Shown here: positions 46,187-55,639 of the stretch, piece after piece
Layout of the letters: every line of letters starts with the position of its first letter
How positions within the stretch are numbered: the stretch's first letter is position 1
Made by a program: the position numbers and the translations under genes
Source: Rhizobium sp. CG5
GTDB taxonomy: Bacteria > Pseudomonadota > Alphaproteobacteria > Rhizobiales > Rhizobiaceae
Length of the DNA stretch: 64,000 nt
Direction: 5' to 3'
Assembly: GCF_023701945.1 (NCBI RefSeq)
Contig: NZ_JABAEF010000006.1
Location: 124,001 to 188,000 of the forward strand
Notes under the pieces: generated by a model
Seen by the model: only the letters and a program-made list of their open reading frames with translations
Told to the model about the DNA's origin: nothing
Database searches by the model: none

Positions 46187-47230
46187 ATGAAAGCACTGGT
46201 TCTGGAAGAAAGAATGAAGCTGTCGCTCAGGGACTTTCCCATCGAGCGCGAAGAGCATCTGGGCCCCCGCGACGTGCGCATCAAGCTGCACACGGTCGGC
46301 ATCTGCGGCTCGGATGTGCACTATTACACCCATGGCGGCACGGGCGTCTTCCAGGTGAAGGCGCCGATGATCCTCGGCCACGAAGCGTCGGGCACGGTGA
46401 TCGAGGCCGGCGCTGACGTGACCTCGCTGAAAGTCGGCGACCGGGTCTGCATGGAGCCGGGCATTCCCGACCCCAACAGCCGCGCCACCCGCATGGGCAT
46501 GTACAATGTCGATCCCGCCGTGCGCTTCTGGGCGACGCCGCCGATCCACGGGATCTTGCGCCCGACCGTGGTGCATCCCGCCGATTTCACCTTCAAGCTG
46601 CCCGATAATGTCTCGTTCGCCGAAGCCGCGATGGTCGAGCCGCTGGCCGTCGGCGTCCATGCCGCCACCAAGGCGCAGGTCAAGCCCGGTGACATCGCCC
46701 TGGTCATCGGCGCCGGCCCGATCGGTCTGGTCACCGCCCTTTCAGCGCTTGCCGCCGGCTGCGCCCGGGTCTTCGTCAGCGATGTCGACGACGCCAAGCT
46801 GGAGATCGCCGCAAAACTGGGCGCCATCATCCCGATCAATGTAAAGCGCCAGGATCTCGCCAAGACGGTGCTCGCCGGCACCGACGGCTGGGGTGTCGAG
46901 ATCGTCTTCGAATGCTCCGGCCATCCCTCGGGCGCCGAAGGCGTGTTCGATCCGCTGTCGCCCGGCGGCCGCGTCGTGTTCATCGGCAGCCAAGTCCATC
47001 CGATCCATTACGACGTCGGCAAGGCGATGGTGCGCGAGGCGCGTGTCGAACATGTCTTCCGCTACGCCCATGTGTTTCCGCGCTGCGTCGCCATGCTGTC
47101 TTCGGGCGCCATCGACGTCAAGCCGCTCATCACCCGCACATTCGACTTCGACGACAGTGTCGGCGCGTTTGAAACCGCTGCATCCGCGCCCAAGGGCGAA
47201 GTGAAGATGCAGATCATCCTGCCGCAATAG
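46187..47230 (+). CDS. Zinc polyol dehydrogenase, probable D-altritol 5-dehydrogenase
   Basis: 347-residue medium-chain dehydrogenase of the sorbitol/xylitol dehydrogenase group. Catalytic-zinc residues are Cys in [10 protein letters not shown], His-Glu in GHEASG and Glu in [11 protein letters not shown]. The nucleotide fold is [13 protein letters not shown] followed by SDVDD, whose Asp favours NAD. The four structural-zinc cysteines are missing from the [21 protein letters not shown] loop, as in animal sorbitol dehydrogenase. In Agrobacterium C58 a PF00107 enzyme in an equivalent locus oxidises D-altritol to D-tagatose, which would feed the tagatose kinase here; the substrate assignment is by context. 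Confidence 0.88.
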   Translation: MKALVLEERMKLSLRDFPIEREEHLGPRDVRIKLHTVGICGSDVHYYTHGGTGVFQVKAPMILGHEASGTVIEAGADVTSLKVGDRVCMEPGIPDPNSRATRMGMYNVDPAVRFWATPPIHGILRPTVVHPADFTFKLPDNVSFAEAAMVEPLAVGVHAATKAQVKPGDIALVIGAGPIGLVTALSALAAGCARVFVSDVDDAKLEIAAKLGAIIPINVKRQDLAKTVLAGTDGWGVEIVFECSGHPSGAEGVFDPLSPGGRVVFIGSQVHPIHYDVGKAMVREARVEHVFRYAHVFPRCVAMLSSGAIDVKPLITRTFDFDDSVGAFETAASAPKGEVKMQIILPQ

Positions 47231-47240
47231 AGGAACTGGT

Positions 47241-48302
47241 ATGGCTCAGGTCGCCGTCAAGGACGTCATCAAGAAATACGGAAGTCTCCAGGTCATCCAT
47301 GGGGTCAGCATCGACATATCAGATGGCGAATTCGTCGTGCTGGTCGGCCCGTCGGGCTGCGGCAAGTCGACCTTGCTGCGCATGATCGCCGGGCTGGAAT
47401 CGATCTCCGGCGGAACCGTTTCGATCGGCGCACGCGTCGTCAACGACGTGCTGCCCAAGGATCGCGACATCGCCATGGTGTTCCAGAATTACGCGCTCTA
47501 TCCGCACAAGAATGTCGCCGACAATATGGGCTTTCCGCTCAAGCTGAAGGGCGCACCGAAAAGCGAGATCGAGGCCAAGGTCAAGAAAGCCGCCGATATC
47601 CTCGATCTCGGCAAGCTGCTCGACCGCTATCCCAAGCAACTCTCCGGCGGCCAGCGCCAGCGCGTTGCCATGGGCCGCGCCATCGTTCGCGATCCGCAGG
47701 TCTTCCTGTTCGATGAGCCGCTCTCCAATCTCGACGCCAAGCTGCGCGTCACCATGCGTGTCGAGATCAAGGAACTGCATCAGCGCCTGAAGACCACGAC
47801 GATCTACGTGACCCATGACCAGATCGAGGCGATGACCATGGCCGACAAGATCGTCGTCATGCGCGACGGCCTGGTCGAGCAGATCGGCGCGCCGCTCGAT
47901 CTCTATGACGAGCCGGCCAATGTCTTCGTCGCCGGCTTCATCGGTTCGCCCTCAATGAATTTCGTGCGCGGCAAGCTTGCCGCCGTCAACGGCGAAACCG
48001 CCTTCGTCAGCGACAACGGCACGGTGCTGCCGGTGCCCGTCGGCACGCCGTTGCGCGAGGCGCCGGTGGTCTACGGTATCCGCCCGGAGCATATCGAGCA
48101 CCACGATGCCGGGCTTGCTGCCACCATCTCGGTGCTCGAGCCGACCGGTTCGGAAACCCAGATCTTTGCCCATATCGGCGGCGATCCGCTCAATGCCGTG
48201 GTCAAGGACCGGATCGCGCTGAAGCCCGGCGAAACCATTGCGCTGCGGATCCACCGCGAACGCGTGCATCTCTTCGACAAGAAGAGCGGTCAGCGCATCT
48301 GA
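47241..48302 (+). CDS. ABC importer ATPase, UgpC/MalK type
   Basis: 353 residues: Walker A GPSGCGKST (about 37-45), VFQNYALYPH, signature LSGGQRQR, Walker B FLFDEPLSNLDAKLR and switch YVTHDQIEAMTMAD. A C-terminal OB/TOBE regulatory domain (about 235-350) has YGIRPEHIE. It energises the polyol importer encoded just upstream. The ATG follows the dehydrogenase stop by 10 bases (GAGGAACTGGT). Confidence 0.94.
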   Translation: MAQVAVKDVIKKYGSLQVIHGVSIDISDGEFVVLVGPSGCGKSTLLRMIAGLESISGGTVSIGARVVNDVLPKDRDIAMVFQNYALYPHKNVADNMGFPLKLKGAPKSEIEAKVKKAADILDLGKLLDRYPKQLSGGQRQRVAMGRAIVRDPQVFLFDEPLSNLDAKLRVTMRVEIKELHQRLKTTTIYVTHDQIEAMTMADKIVVMRDGLVEQIGAPLDLYDEPANVFVAGFIGSPSMNFVRGKLAAVNGETAFVSDNGTVLPVPVGTPLREAPVVYGIRPEHIEHHDAGLAATISVLEPTGSETQIFAHIGGDPLNAVVKDRIALKPGETIALRIHRERVHLFDKKSGQRI

Positions 48303-48324
48303 GCCTCTGGAAAGGATTATAAGT

Positions 48325-49098
48325 ATGTTCCTCGAAAAATTCCGGATGGACGGACAGGTCGCCGTCATCACCGGCGGCGGCCGCGGCATCGGGCTCGCCT
48401 GCTGCGAGGCGCTCGCCGAGGCCGGCGCCCAGGTGGTGATCATCGACCGCGAACAGGCACTAGCCCATTCCGGCCAGCAGGCGCTGGCGGATCTCGGCTA
48501 CGAGGCGGATGCCCATGTGCTCGACGTCACGGACTCTGGCGCCGTCGAGCGGGCCGCCGTCGCCATTGCCGAAAAATACGGCCGGATCGATGTGCTGGTG
48601 GCCAATGCCGGCATCGCCCGCAGCGGCACGGCGGCCGAGGATACGCCGGACGAGCTGTGGCTCAATGTCAACGACGTCAACTACAACGGCGTCTTTTGGT
48701 GTAACCGCGCTTTCGGCCGGCAGATGCTGAAAGCCGGACGCGGCGCCATCGTCAATATCGGCTCCATGTCCGGCTATATCGTCAACCGGCCGCAGATGCA
48801 GACCTATTACAACGCCTCCAAGGCGGCCGTGCACCATCTCACCACCTCGCTTGCCGCTGAATGGGCGGACCGCGGTGTGCGCGTCAATGCGGTGGCGCCG
48901 ACCTATATCGAGTCGGAAATGACCAAGGTGGTCAATATCGACCCCGGTGTCACCGACATCTGGCTGCGCGACACGCCGATGGGGCGGGTCGGCCAGCCCC
49001 ATGAGATCGCCTCCGTCGTGCATTTTCTCGCCTGCGATGCCTCCAGCCTGATGACCGGCACCACGGTCAAGGCGGATGCGGGCTTCACCTGCTGGTAA
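48325..49098 (+). CDS. SDR polyol dehydrogenase, galactitol 2-dehydrogenase-like
   Basis: 257 residues: cofactor motif TGGGRGIG (about 16-23) followed by IIDRE, NAG (VANAGIA), catalytic Ser in NIGSMSGYIVNRPQ and Tyr-Lys in YYNASKAAVHHLT, then the C-terminal TPMGRVGQPHEIASVVHFLAC. The SMSGxIVNRPQ and TPMGRxGxPxEI segments and overall length match galactitol dehydrogenase of Rhodobacter sphaeroides, which oxidises galactitol to L-tagatose. The start at 48325 lies 22 bases after the ATPase stop with AAAGGAT upstream; the longer frame from 48238 overlaps the ATPase. Confidence 0.88.
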   Translation: MFLEKFRMDGQVAVITGGGRGIGLACCEALAEAGAQVVIIDREQALAHSGQQALADLGYEADAHVLDVTDSGAVERAAVAIAEKYGRIDVLVANAGIARSGTAAEDTPDELWLNVNDVNYNGVFWCNRAFGRQMLKAGRGAIVNIGSMSGYIVNRPQMQTYYNASKAAVHHLTTSLAAEWADRGVRVNAVAPTYIESEMTKVVNIDPGVTDIWLRDTPMGRVGQPHEIASVVHFLACDASSLMTGTTVKADAGFTCW

Positions 49099-49113
49099 AT
49101 AAGGAACGGACCC

Positions 49114-49839
49114 ATGGATTTCACTGGAAAACGCGTCATCGTCACCGGCGCCGGCAAGGGCATCGGCAGAGCGACGGCCTTGATGCTAGCTGCCCGCGGC
49201 GCAAAGGTCATCGCCCTCACCCGCACCGCAGCCGATCTTGACAGCCTGAAACAGGAGATCGACTGCGTGGCGATCACCGTCGATCTCGCCGATCCCGTTG
49301 CGACCAGGGCGGCGGCCCTCAGGGCGCTGCCGGCCGACCTCCTGGTCAACTGCGCCGGCACCACCGAGCTCGAATCCTTCCTCGATGTCTCGGTGGAAAA
49401 TTTCGACCTGCTCTATGCGGTCAATACGCGGGCGCCGATGATCGTTGCCCAGGAATATGCCCGCGACATGGTGAAGTCGGGCCGCAAGGGCGCGATCGTC
49501 AATGTCTCAAGCGTCGCCGCCTTTGTCGGTATTCCCGACCATGCCGCCTATTGCGCCTCCAAGTCCGGCCTCGACGGGCTGACGCGGGTGATGGCCAAGG
49601 AACTGGCGCCGCAGGGCATTCGGGTCAACGGCGTGCACCCGACCGTGACGCTGACGCCGATGGCGATCAAAGCCTGGAGCGATCCGCAGAAGGCGGCCGG
49701 CATGCTGGGCCGCATCCCCGTTGGCCGTTTCGCCGATCCCGACGATGTGGCTGAGGTCATCCTCTTCCTGCTGTCGGATGAGGCCGGCATGGTCAACGGC
49801 CTGTCGATGCCGGTCGACGGCGGCTACATGATCGCCTGA
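49114..49839 (+). CDS. SDR, L-xylulose reductase-like
   Basis: 241 residues: TGAGKGIGRAT (about 12-22), LVNCAGT, NVSSVAAFVGIPDHAAYCASKSGLDGLTRVMAKEL (Ser-Tyr-Lys) and the C-terminal WSDPQKAAGMLGRIPVGRFADPDDVAEVILFLLSD. The start (GKRVIVTGAGKGIGR), ALTRTAADLDSL and the WSDPxKAxxMLxRIPxGxFA block closely resemble mammalian dicarbonyl/L-xylulose reductase. It interconverts a ketose and its polyol. Here it would oxidise a polyol or reduce a ketose produced by the neighbouring epimerase. It lies 15 bases after the galactitol-type SDR. Confidence 0.87.
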   Translation: MDFTGKRVIVTGAGKGIGRATALMLAARGAKVIALTRTAADLDSLKQEIDCVAITVDLADPVATRAAALRALPADLLVNCAGTTELESFLDVSVENFDLLYAVNTRAPMIVAQEYARDMVKSGRKGAIVNVSSVAAFVGIPDHAAYCASKSGLDGLTRVMAKELAPQGIRVNGVHPTVTLTPMAIKAWSDPQKAAGMLGRIPVGRFADPDDVAEVILFLLSDEAGMVNGLSMPVDGGYMIA

Positions 49840-49884
49840 AGCATCGGCGATCGTCACAAAATACACACTACGAGGACTTTTGCC

Positions 49885-50868
49885 ATGACGCGTTACGATA
49901 CCAAACTTGCCCGGATCAAGGCCGGAAACTATCGCCGCGGCGACTTCATCATTGCCGATGCCAAGGACGGCGACATGGGCCCGAGCATCCGCTCCTGCGG
50001 CCCGAAGCTTGGAAAAGACGGCACGTTCACGCACTATCGGACGCGAGCGGAATTCCTCGACCAGGTGCGCGCCGTCATCGCCCAGGACGTGGTCGACATC
50101 CTGCTGGCATCGGCGTCCAGTCTTGAAATCCTCAACGAAACCGGCGCCTTCGACGGCACCAGCGTCAAATCAGCCTTCCGTGCCAATGACGCGACCGACA
50201 TCTGGGTCGGCCGCGGCGCCAGCTATGCCAAACAGCCGTCGCGGCCCTATCGGACGGCCTCGATCGAGGCATCGCGGCGCCAGAGCGATCTCGGCCTCTA
50301 TTCGATCACCTTCAACAACGATCTCGATGCCGATTACGAGTCGCAGCTCGCCTTCCTCGATTTCGTCGACGAGGCCAGCGACCACGAATTTCAGTATTTC
50401 CTCGAAGTCTTCAATCCGAATGTCGAGACCGGCATCGATCCGGAGCAGCTGCCTTATTACATCAACGACTGCATCTGCCGGGCGCTCGCTGGCCTCACGC
50501 GCGCGCAGCGGCCGCAATTCCTGAAGATTGCCTATAACGGACCGAAGGCGCTGGAAGAGCTGGCCTCCTATGATCCCGACCTGGTGGTCGGCGTGCTCGG
50601 CGGCGGTGCCGGCACGGCCCGCGATACGTTCGAGCTCATCCATCAGGCCGAAAAATACGGCGCCCGCATCGCTTTGTTCGGCCGCAAGATCAATCTCGCC
50701 GAAGATCCGCTCGCCATGGTCAAGCTGATGCGCGCCGTCGCGGATGGCGAGGTCAGCCCGCTGGAGGCGGTCAAGGCCTATCACGGCACCCTGCAGGCCT
50801 CTGGGCAGACGCCGCTGCGCAGCATCGAGGATGACTCAAAAATCACCGAAAAGGTCCTGATGGGCTGA
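49885..50868 (+). CDS. Unrecognised TIM-barrel aldolase-like protein
   Basis: 327 residues, soluble. I cannot name it. The pattern resembles the DeoC/FbaB/LacD class I aldolase fold: alternating strands, QFLKIAYNGPKALEEL with a candidate Schiff-base Lys (about 216), then VVGVLGGGAGTARDTFEL, a phosphate-binding-like glycine segment, and ALFGRKINLAEDP. A histidine-free front half and FNPNVETGIDPEQLP complete it. It lies between the L-xylulose reductase-like SDR and a second PfkB kinase, which suggests that it cleaves or isomerises the phosphorylated ketose made by that kinase. It is the main candidate for a new step of this pathway. Confidence 0.7.
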   Translation: MTRYDTKLARIKAGNYRRGDFIIADAKDGDMGPSIRSCGPKLGKDGTFTHYRTRAEFLDQVRAVIAQDVVDILLASASSLEILNETGAFDGTSVKSAFRANDATDIWVGRGASYAKQPSRPYRTASIEASRRQSDLGLYSITFNNDLDADYESQLAFLDFVDEASDHEFQYFLEVFNPNVETGIDPEQLPYYINDCICRALAGLTRAQRPQFLKIAYNGPKALEELASYDPDLVVGVLGGGAGTARDTFELIHQAEKYGARIALFGRKINLAEDPLAMVKLMRAVADGEVSPLEAVKAYHGTLQASGQTPLRSIEDDSKITEKVLMG

Positions 50869-50891
50869 CCAGGGCGGATGGGGAGGACGAT

Positions 50892-51947
50892 ATGGCGGAC
50901 ACGCAAAGGCGCGGCTTCATTGCCGGCGGCACCTGGTGCCTCGACCGCAATCGCAAGATTGAATCCTGGCCGCGCGAGGACAGTGTCGGCATTGCCTGGG
51001 GACTGGAGGAGCGCGGCGGCGGACCTGCCTGCAATCTCGCCATCGACATCAAACGGCTCGACCCATCCCTTCCGGTCGAAACCATCGGCCTGGTGGGCGA
51101 TGATGAGGCGGGCCGCAAGCTGATCGCCGAAGCCGACCGGGCCGGTCTCGATCGGCGGCAGATGCATGTGAGCCGTGCCGGCCCGACCCATACCACCGAG
51201 GCCTTCATCTCCCAGCAGAGCGGTCAGCGCACCCATATCTCCGATCTGGGTGTTGCTGGCCTGCTTTCGCCGGATCATTTCGACTTCTCCAGCACAACGG
51301 CCCGCTTCCTGCATCTGGGTCTGCCCGGCATCCATCCAACCCTGGACGGGCGTTTTGGCGAGGATGCCAATGGCTGGGTGACGGTGCTGAAGGCCGCGCG
51401 CCGGGTGGGACTGATGACCAATCTGGAACTCTGCACGGTCACGCCGGAGCGGCTGCGCGGCCTGATCCTGCCCTGCCTGCCGTTTCTCGATACGCTTATC
51501 GTCAACGACAGCGAGATCGGCGCCCTGGCGCAGATGCCGACCCTGTCGGGCGGGCATACCGATATCGCCGCCTGTGCGGCGGCCGCAGCCAGCCTGCTCG
51601 ACCATGGCGCCATGCATCTGGTGACCGTGCATTTTCCGCAAGGCGCAATCACGGTGCCGCGCGACGGGCCGCCGGTTTTCGTTGCCTCCGTCACCGTGCC
51701 GACGGAAGCGATCGTCGGTCCGAACGGCGCCGGCGACGCCTTTGCCGCCGGCTTCCTGTACGGCCTGCATGAAGACTGGCGGCTGGAAGACAGCCTGTGG
51801 CTCGGCCACGCCGCGGCTGCCTGTTCGCTGCGGACTGCAGGAACCACGGATGGCATCGTGGGCTGGCGCGAGTGCCTGGAAATTGCCGCGCGCTGGGGGC
51901 GAAGACAATCGCCGGACCAGGCCAGCAGCCGATACAAATCAATCTGA
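50892..51947 (+). CDS. Second PfkB-family carbohydrate kinase
   Basis: 351 residues, ribokinase fold: IAGGTWCLDRNRKIESWP at the N-terminus, GGPACNLAIDIKRLDP, LVGDDEAGRKLIAEADRAGLD, and the C-terminal GPNGAGDAFAAGFLYGLHED with the catalytic Asp. The residues before GAGD are GPN rather than the usual DxT, an unusual variant. It is distinct from the tagatose-kinase-like enzyme of the left arm, so a different ketose or ketopentose is probably phosphorylated. It sits between the aldolase-like protein and the ribitol dehydrogenase-like gene. Confidence 0.88.
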   Translation: MADTQRRGFIAGGTWCLDRNRKIESWPREDSVGIAWGLEERGGGPACNLAIDIKRLDPSLPVETIGLVGDDEAGRKLIAEADRAGLDRRQMHVSRAGPTHTTEAFISQQSGQRTHISDLGVAGLLSPDHFDFSSTTARFLHLGLPGIHPTLDGRFGEDANGWVTVLKAARRVGLMTNLELCTVTPERLRGLILPCLPFLDTLIVNDSEIGALAQMPTLSGGHTDIAACAAAAASLLDHGAMHLVTVHFPQGAITVPRDGPPVFVASVTVPTEAIVGPNGAGDAFAAGFLYGLHEDWRLEDSLWLGHAAAACSLRTAGTTDGIVGWRECLEIAARWGRRQSPDQASSRYKSI

Positions 51948-51966
51948 CATGAGAGGTGGAACGCAG

Positions 51967-52695
51967 ATGGCACATGAACTGGACGGCAAGATCGCAGCGG
52001 TAACGGGGGCGGCCTCGGGCATCGGCCTTGCCAGCACAAGGGCGATGATCAAAGCGGGGGCGCGGGTCGTGCTGGTCGACCGCGACCAGGCGGCCCTGAC
52101 GAAAATCAGTGCCGAACTCGGCGAAGCCGCCATACCGCTGGTGATCGACCTGCTCGACGCAAAAAGCTGCGCCTCGATGATGCCGTCGATTCTGGAAAAA
52201 ACCGGCCGCCTCGATATATTTCACGCCAATGCCGGCACCTATATCGGCGGCGATCTCGTCGATGCCCAGACCGCCACGATCGACATGATGCTCAATCTCA
52301 ACGTCAACGCCGTGATGAAGAATGTCCATGACGTGCTGCCGCACATGATCGAACGCGGGTCGGGCGACATCATCGTCACCAGTTCGGTGGCGGGGCATTA
52401 TCCGCTGCCGTGGGAACCGGTCTATTCGGCCTCGAAATGGGCCATCACCTGCTTCGTGCAGACCGTTCGCCGCCAGGTCAACAAGAAGGGCGTGCGGGTC
52501 GGATCGGTGTCTCCCGGACCGGTGATCAGCGCGCTTTTGGCCGACTGGCCGGAGGAAAACCTGAAGAAGGCCAAGGAATCCGGCAGCCTGATCGAGCCTG
52601 AGGAAGTGGCAGACGCCATTCTGTTTATGCTGACCAGACCGCGAAACGTCACCATCCGCGATATCGTCGTGCTGCCGACGAATTTCGATATCTGA
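51967..52695 (+). CDS. rbtD: Ribitol 2-dehydrogenase-like SDR
   Basis: 242 residues: TGAASGIGLA (about 13-22) followed by LVDRD, GRLDIFHANAGTYIGGDLV, TSSVAGHYPLPWEPVYSASKWAITCFVQTVRRQV (Ser-Tyr-Lys) and SPGPVISALLADWPEENL, ending NVTIRDIVVLPTNFDI. FHANAGxYIGG, WEPVYxASK, GPVxxALLxDWP and NVTxRDIVxLP are shared with Klebsiella ribitol dehydrogenase, which converts ribitol to D-ribulose. The ATG at 51967 has GAGAGGTGG upstream; the long frame from 51682 lies in the kinase gene. Last gene of the polyol operon. Confidence 0.88.
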   Translation: MAHELDGKIAAVTGAASGIGLASTRAMIKAGARVVLVDRDQAALTKISAELGEAAIPLVIDLLDAKSCASMMPSILEKTGRLDIFHANAGTYIGGDLVDAQTATIDMMLNLNVNAVMKNVHDVLPHMIERGSGDIIVTSSVAGHYPLPWEPVYSASKWAITCFVQTVRRQVNKKGVRVGSVSPGPVISALLADWPEENLKKAKESGSLIEPEEVADAILFMLTRPRNVTIRDIVVLPTNFDI

Positions 52696-52739
52696 CGGTC
52701 GAGAGAATGCCACAGGTGCCCGCGAATTGCTGGAGCAGA

Positions 52740-53215
52740 CCGGCTGTCCATGTCATGAAATCAGCTGTCGCCATGGCAAGACGCCTGGCCTCGTGATCAG
52801 GCGTCATCGCTTGGGCGGTGTCTCCTGCTCTTCAATTCCCATGGTGACGCTCGCACCGATGATCATGCCGGAGCTCTCCCACGCCTTCACCTCCGCGTTT
52901 CCGTCGACCAAGGTCATGCAAGTCGTCAGCGACCACGACACGCTGCTGCATAAACTGGCCAATGCCGAAATCGACGTCGCGATCGGCTACGATTTGCAGG
53001 TGCCCGAAGGTTTCGATTTCATACCGCTGGCAAGCCTTCCGCCCCATGTCCTGGTGGGCGAGATACACCCCTTCGCCCGCCTGTCGGCGGTCTCGATCAA
53101 GGATATCGCGCCCGAACCGCTGCTGCTTCTCGATCTGCCCATCAGCAGCGAATATTTCCTGGCCATCTTCATGCAGGAGGGGCTGACACCGCATATCGCA
53201 GCGCACGCGGCTTGA
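52740..53215 (+). pseudogene. LysR-family regulator fragment (ligand-domain part)
   Basis: From about 52840 the frame encodes TLAPMIMPELSHAFTSAFPSTKV, LLHKLANAEIDVAIGYDLQVPEGFDFIPLASLPPHVLVGEIHPFARLSAVS and LLLLDLPISSEYFLAIFMQEGLTPHIA. These form the front half of a LysR substrate-binding domain. The N-terminal HTH and the last ~100 residues are missing, and the frame stops soon after. It marks a junction between the polyol operon and the next transporter operon. The left boundary is approximate. Confidence 0.75.
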
Positions 53216-53259
53216 CTGAAACTTCCCGCCTTTGCGACGTACCGGCCCCGAGCGCCCGA

Positions 53260-53292
53260 GCCTAATTTATAGGCAGCGACCAATGATTAGGC
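53260..53292. promoter_or_regulatory. Inverted-repeat element upstream of the transporter-monooxygenase operon
   Basis: GCCTAAT (53260-53266) and ATTAGGC (53286-53292) form a 7-base inverted repeat. GCCTA also pairs with TAGGC at 53270-53274 around ATTTA. The element lies 129 bases upstream of the ATPase start. It is a candidate operator; no regulator gene is intact nearby. Confidence 0.35.
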
Positions 53293-53420
53293 AGGGGCTA
53301 AGCACTGGGCCAGAATTTCATAATTTACACCCCCCAGCCTGTCCGGCTTACTCACCGTCAAGACGCTCCAGCCTGGCGTGAAAATGCATCTGGGCCGGAA
53401 CCATTGGACAAAACAATCCT

Positions 53421-54521
53421 ATGAAGAACAGCGTGATCGACCTGACACCATCAAAGCCGATCGGCTTTCCGGGCGAACCGGCCAAATTGAAGCTCCATAC
53501 ACAAGGACTCTGCAAGTTCTATGACGGTTTCGCGGCACTCAATCCAACGGACCTGAAGGTCAACGCCGGCGAACTCCTCACCCTTCTCGGCCCCTCTGGC
53601 TCGGGCAAGACAACACTGCTGCAGCTGATTTGCGGCCTGTTGAAACCGAGCGATGGCCGTCTCTACATCGATGGCCGCGACCGCACCGACAGTCCGGCCA
53701 GCGAACGCGACGTCGGTGTGGTCTTCCAGAACTACGCACTCTTCCCGCATTTGACGGTACACGAGAATATTGCCTTCCCCCTGGAAATGCGCAGCGTCGG
53801 CAAGGTCGACGCCAAAAAACGCATCGCCGAAGTGCTTGAAATGGTCGGGCTCGCCGATTTCGAAAAGCGGTTTCCCTCAGAGCTTTCCGGCGGACAGCAA
53901 CAGCGCGTGGCGCTTGCACGCTGCCTCGTCTACGGCCCCTCGCTGATCCTGATGGACGAGTCACTGTCGGCCCTTGATCGCAAGCTGCGCGAGGCGATGC
54001 AGATCGAGATCCGCCGCATTCACCGAGAAACGGGCACGACGATCATTTTTGTCACGCATGACCAGGAGGAGGCGTTGGCGCTCTCCGACCGCATCTGCCT
54101 CATGAATGCGGGCCGCATCGAACAGATCTGCAGCCCTCAGGAGATGTATGAGCGCCCGGCCAGCCGTTTCGCCGCTGACTTCATCGGCATCTCGAACATC
54201 TTCGAGGGCAAGGTTTTGAACGGATATTTGCAGACGTCCGACGGCGCCATGCCGGTATCGCAAGTAACCCACGCCGATCGCGGCTATCTCGTCCTGCGTC
54301 CGGAACATATCCGTATCGACGCCTCGGAAAGCGCCATGCTTTCCGGCCGCCTGATCGAGACGATTTATGCCGGCGCGGAATGCTCGCTGATGATCCGGCT
54401 CGAAAGCGGCTTCACGGTCACGGCGCGGCGCTCCTCGAGCCTGCCGCATCTTCAGATCGGCGACATCGTCGGCCTGACCTGGAAACCGGAGGATGCCCGC
54501 TTCCTCGACAATGGCGGCTAG
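53421..54521 (+). CDS. ABC importer ATPase, PotA type
   Basis: 366 residues: Walker [10 protein letters not shown] (about 55-63), [10 protein letters not shown], signature LSGGQQQR, Walker [12 protein letters not shown] and switch [14 protein letters not shown], with a C-terminal TOBE-like domain (about 275-360). The second Walker B acidic pair reads MDESLS where most relatives have LDEPLS, a mild variant that keeps the catalytic Glu. First gene of a four-gene operon with the binding protein, the flavin monooxygenase and the fused permease. Confidence 0.93.
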   Translation: MKNSVIDLTPSKPIGFPGEPAKLKLHTQGLCKFYDGFAALNPTDLKVNAGELLTLLGPSGSGKTTLLQLICGLLKPSDGRLYIDGRDRTDSPASERDVGVVFQNYALFPHLTVHENIAFPLEMRSVGKVDAKKRIAEVLEMVGLADFEKRFPSELSGGQQQRVALARCLVYGPSLILMDESLSALDRKLREAMQIEIRRIHRETGTTIIFVTHDQEEALALSDRICLMNAGRIEQICSPQEMYERPASRFAADFIGISNIFEGKVLNGYLQTSDGAMPVSQVTHADRGYLVLRPEHIRIDASESAMLSGRLIETIYAGAECSLMIRLESGFTVTARRSSSLPHLQIGDIVGLTWKPEDARFLDNGG

Positions 54522-54565
54522 CCAGTGATCGCATGCCTCAAACCATAGCAAAGAAGGGAATACAG

Positions 54566-55630
54566 ATGTCGTCGTTTCTTATGCCTACGCGCCGTCGCGT
54601 TTTGAAGACCGCTGGCCTTGCTGCCGGTGCGCTTGCCACACCTGCGCTGATACGCTCCTCCTTCGCCGCCGGTCAGCTGACCGTCGCCGATGTCGGCGGA
54701 GCCCCGGGCGAAGCCATCAAGAAGGCCTTCTACGAGCCATTCGAAAAGGCGACCGGCATCAAGGTCGTCGGCGTCGCCCATGATCCGGATCCCGTCACGC
54801 AGTTCAAGCTGCAGGTCGACACCAAGTCCTATCTCTGGGATGTCTGCATGGTCACACCCGACCACGTCATGCGCCTGTCGGAAGACAAGCAGTATATCGC
54901 GCCGCTGGAGATCGACAGCCCCGACGAGGCCGATATCCTGCCGGGCATGCTGACTGACAACTGGCTGGGCTTTTCCGTCTTCGGGGCCGTCATGGCCTAT
55001 CGCACGGACAAGTTCGGCGAGGCGGGTCCGTCGAACTGGTCTGAGTTCTGGGACGTCGAAAAATTCCCGGGCCGCCGCGGCTTCTACAAGGGCGCATGGG
55101 CGGCGCTCGAATTCGCACTGCTCGCCGATGGTGTCGCGCCGAAGGACCTTTACCCGCTCGACATGGACCGCGCCTTCAAGAAGCTCGAGGAGCTGAAGCC
55201 GCATGTTGCCGTCTGGTGGACCAGCGGCGCGCATAACACGCAGATCCTGCAGAACGGCGAAGTAGATGCCACCGATACCTGGTCGGCCCGCGCCTATGCG
55301 GCAACCGCTTCGGGCGCTCCGGTCAAGACCGTCTGGCAGGGCGGCTACAGCGTCGACGGCTGGTCGATCGTCCAAGGCGCGCCGAACACCGCAGCAGCCC
55401 AGGACTTCATCAAGTTCTGCATGAAGCCCGAGCAGCAGGCCGCCTATACCAGCATCGTCGCCAACGGCCCGACCAACAAGAAATCTTTCGACTTCATGCC
55501 GGCCGAACGCCGCGCGGTACTGCCGACCGCACCGGAAAACTTCGGCAACCTCTACGAAATCAACTCGAAATGGTGGTCGACAAATTACGATGAGGCCGTC
55601 GAGCGCATGCAGGAGTTCCTGCTTCTCTAG
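54566..55630 (+). CDS. ABC importer binding protein, PotD-like, Tat-exported
   Basis: 354 residues. The leader has a twin-arginine motif (TRRRVLKTAG) and a hydrophobic stretch ending SSFAAG at about 35, so the protein is probably folded before export. The mature part has LTVADVGGAPGEAIKKAFYEPFEKATGIKV and later WWTSGAHNTQILQNGEVD, AYAATASGAPV and WQGGYSVDGWSIVQGAPN, as in polyamine/opine-type binding proteins. The ligand is unknown. The co-encoded monooxygenase suggests a nitrogen- or sulfur-bearing organic compound. Confidence 0.92.
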   Translation: MSSFLMPTRRRVLKTAGLAAGALATPALIRSSFAAGQLTVADVGGAPGEAIKKAFYEPFEKATGIKVVGVAHDPDPVTQFKLQVDTKSYLWDVCMVTPDHVMRLSEDKQYIAPLEIDSPDEADILPGMLTDNWLGFSVFGAVMAYRTDKFGEAGPSNWSEFWDVEKFPGRRGFYKGAWAALEFALLADGVAPKDLYPLDMDRAFKKLEELKPHVAVWWTSGAHNTQILQNGEVDATDTWSARAYAATASGAPVKTVWQGGYSVDGWSIVQGAPNTAAAQDFIKFCMKPEQQAAYTSIVANGPTNKKSFDFMPAERRAVLPTAPENFGNLYEINSKWWSTNYDEAVERMQEFLLL

Positions 55631-55639
55631 TTTCCCCGG

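Noticed and set aside
45018..46196. 392-codon minus-strand frame rich in Asp, Arg and Gln
   Set aside because: Antisense to a permease and the small membrane protein; composition is typical of reverse-strand frames.
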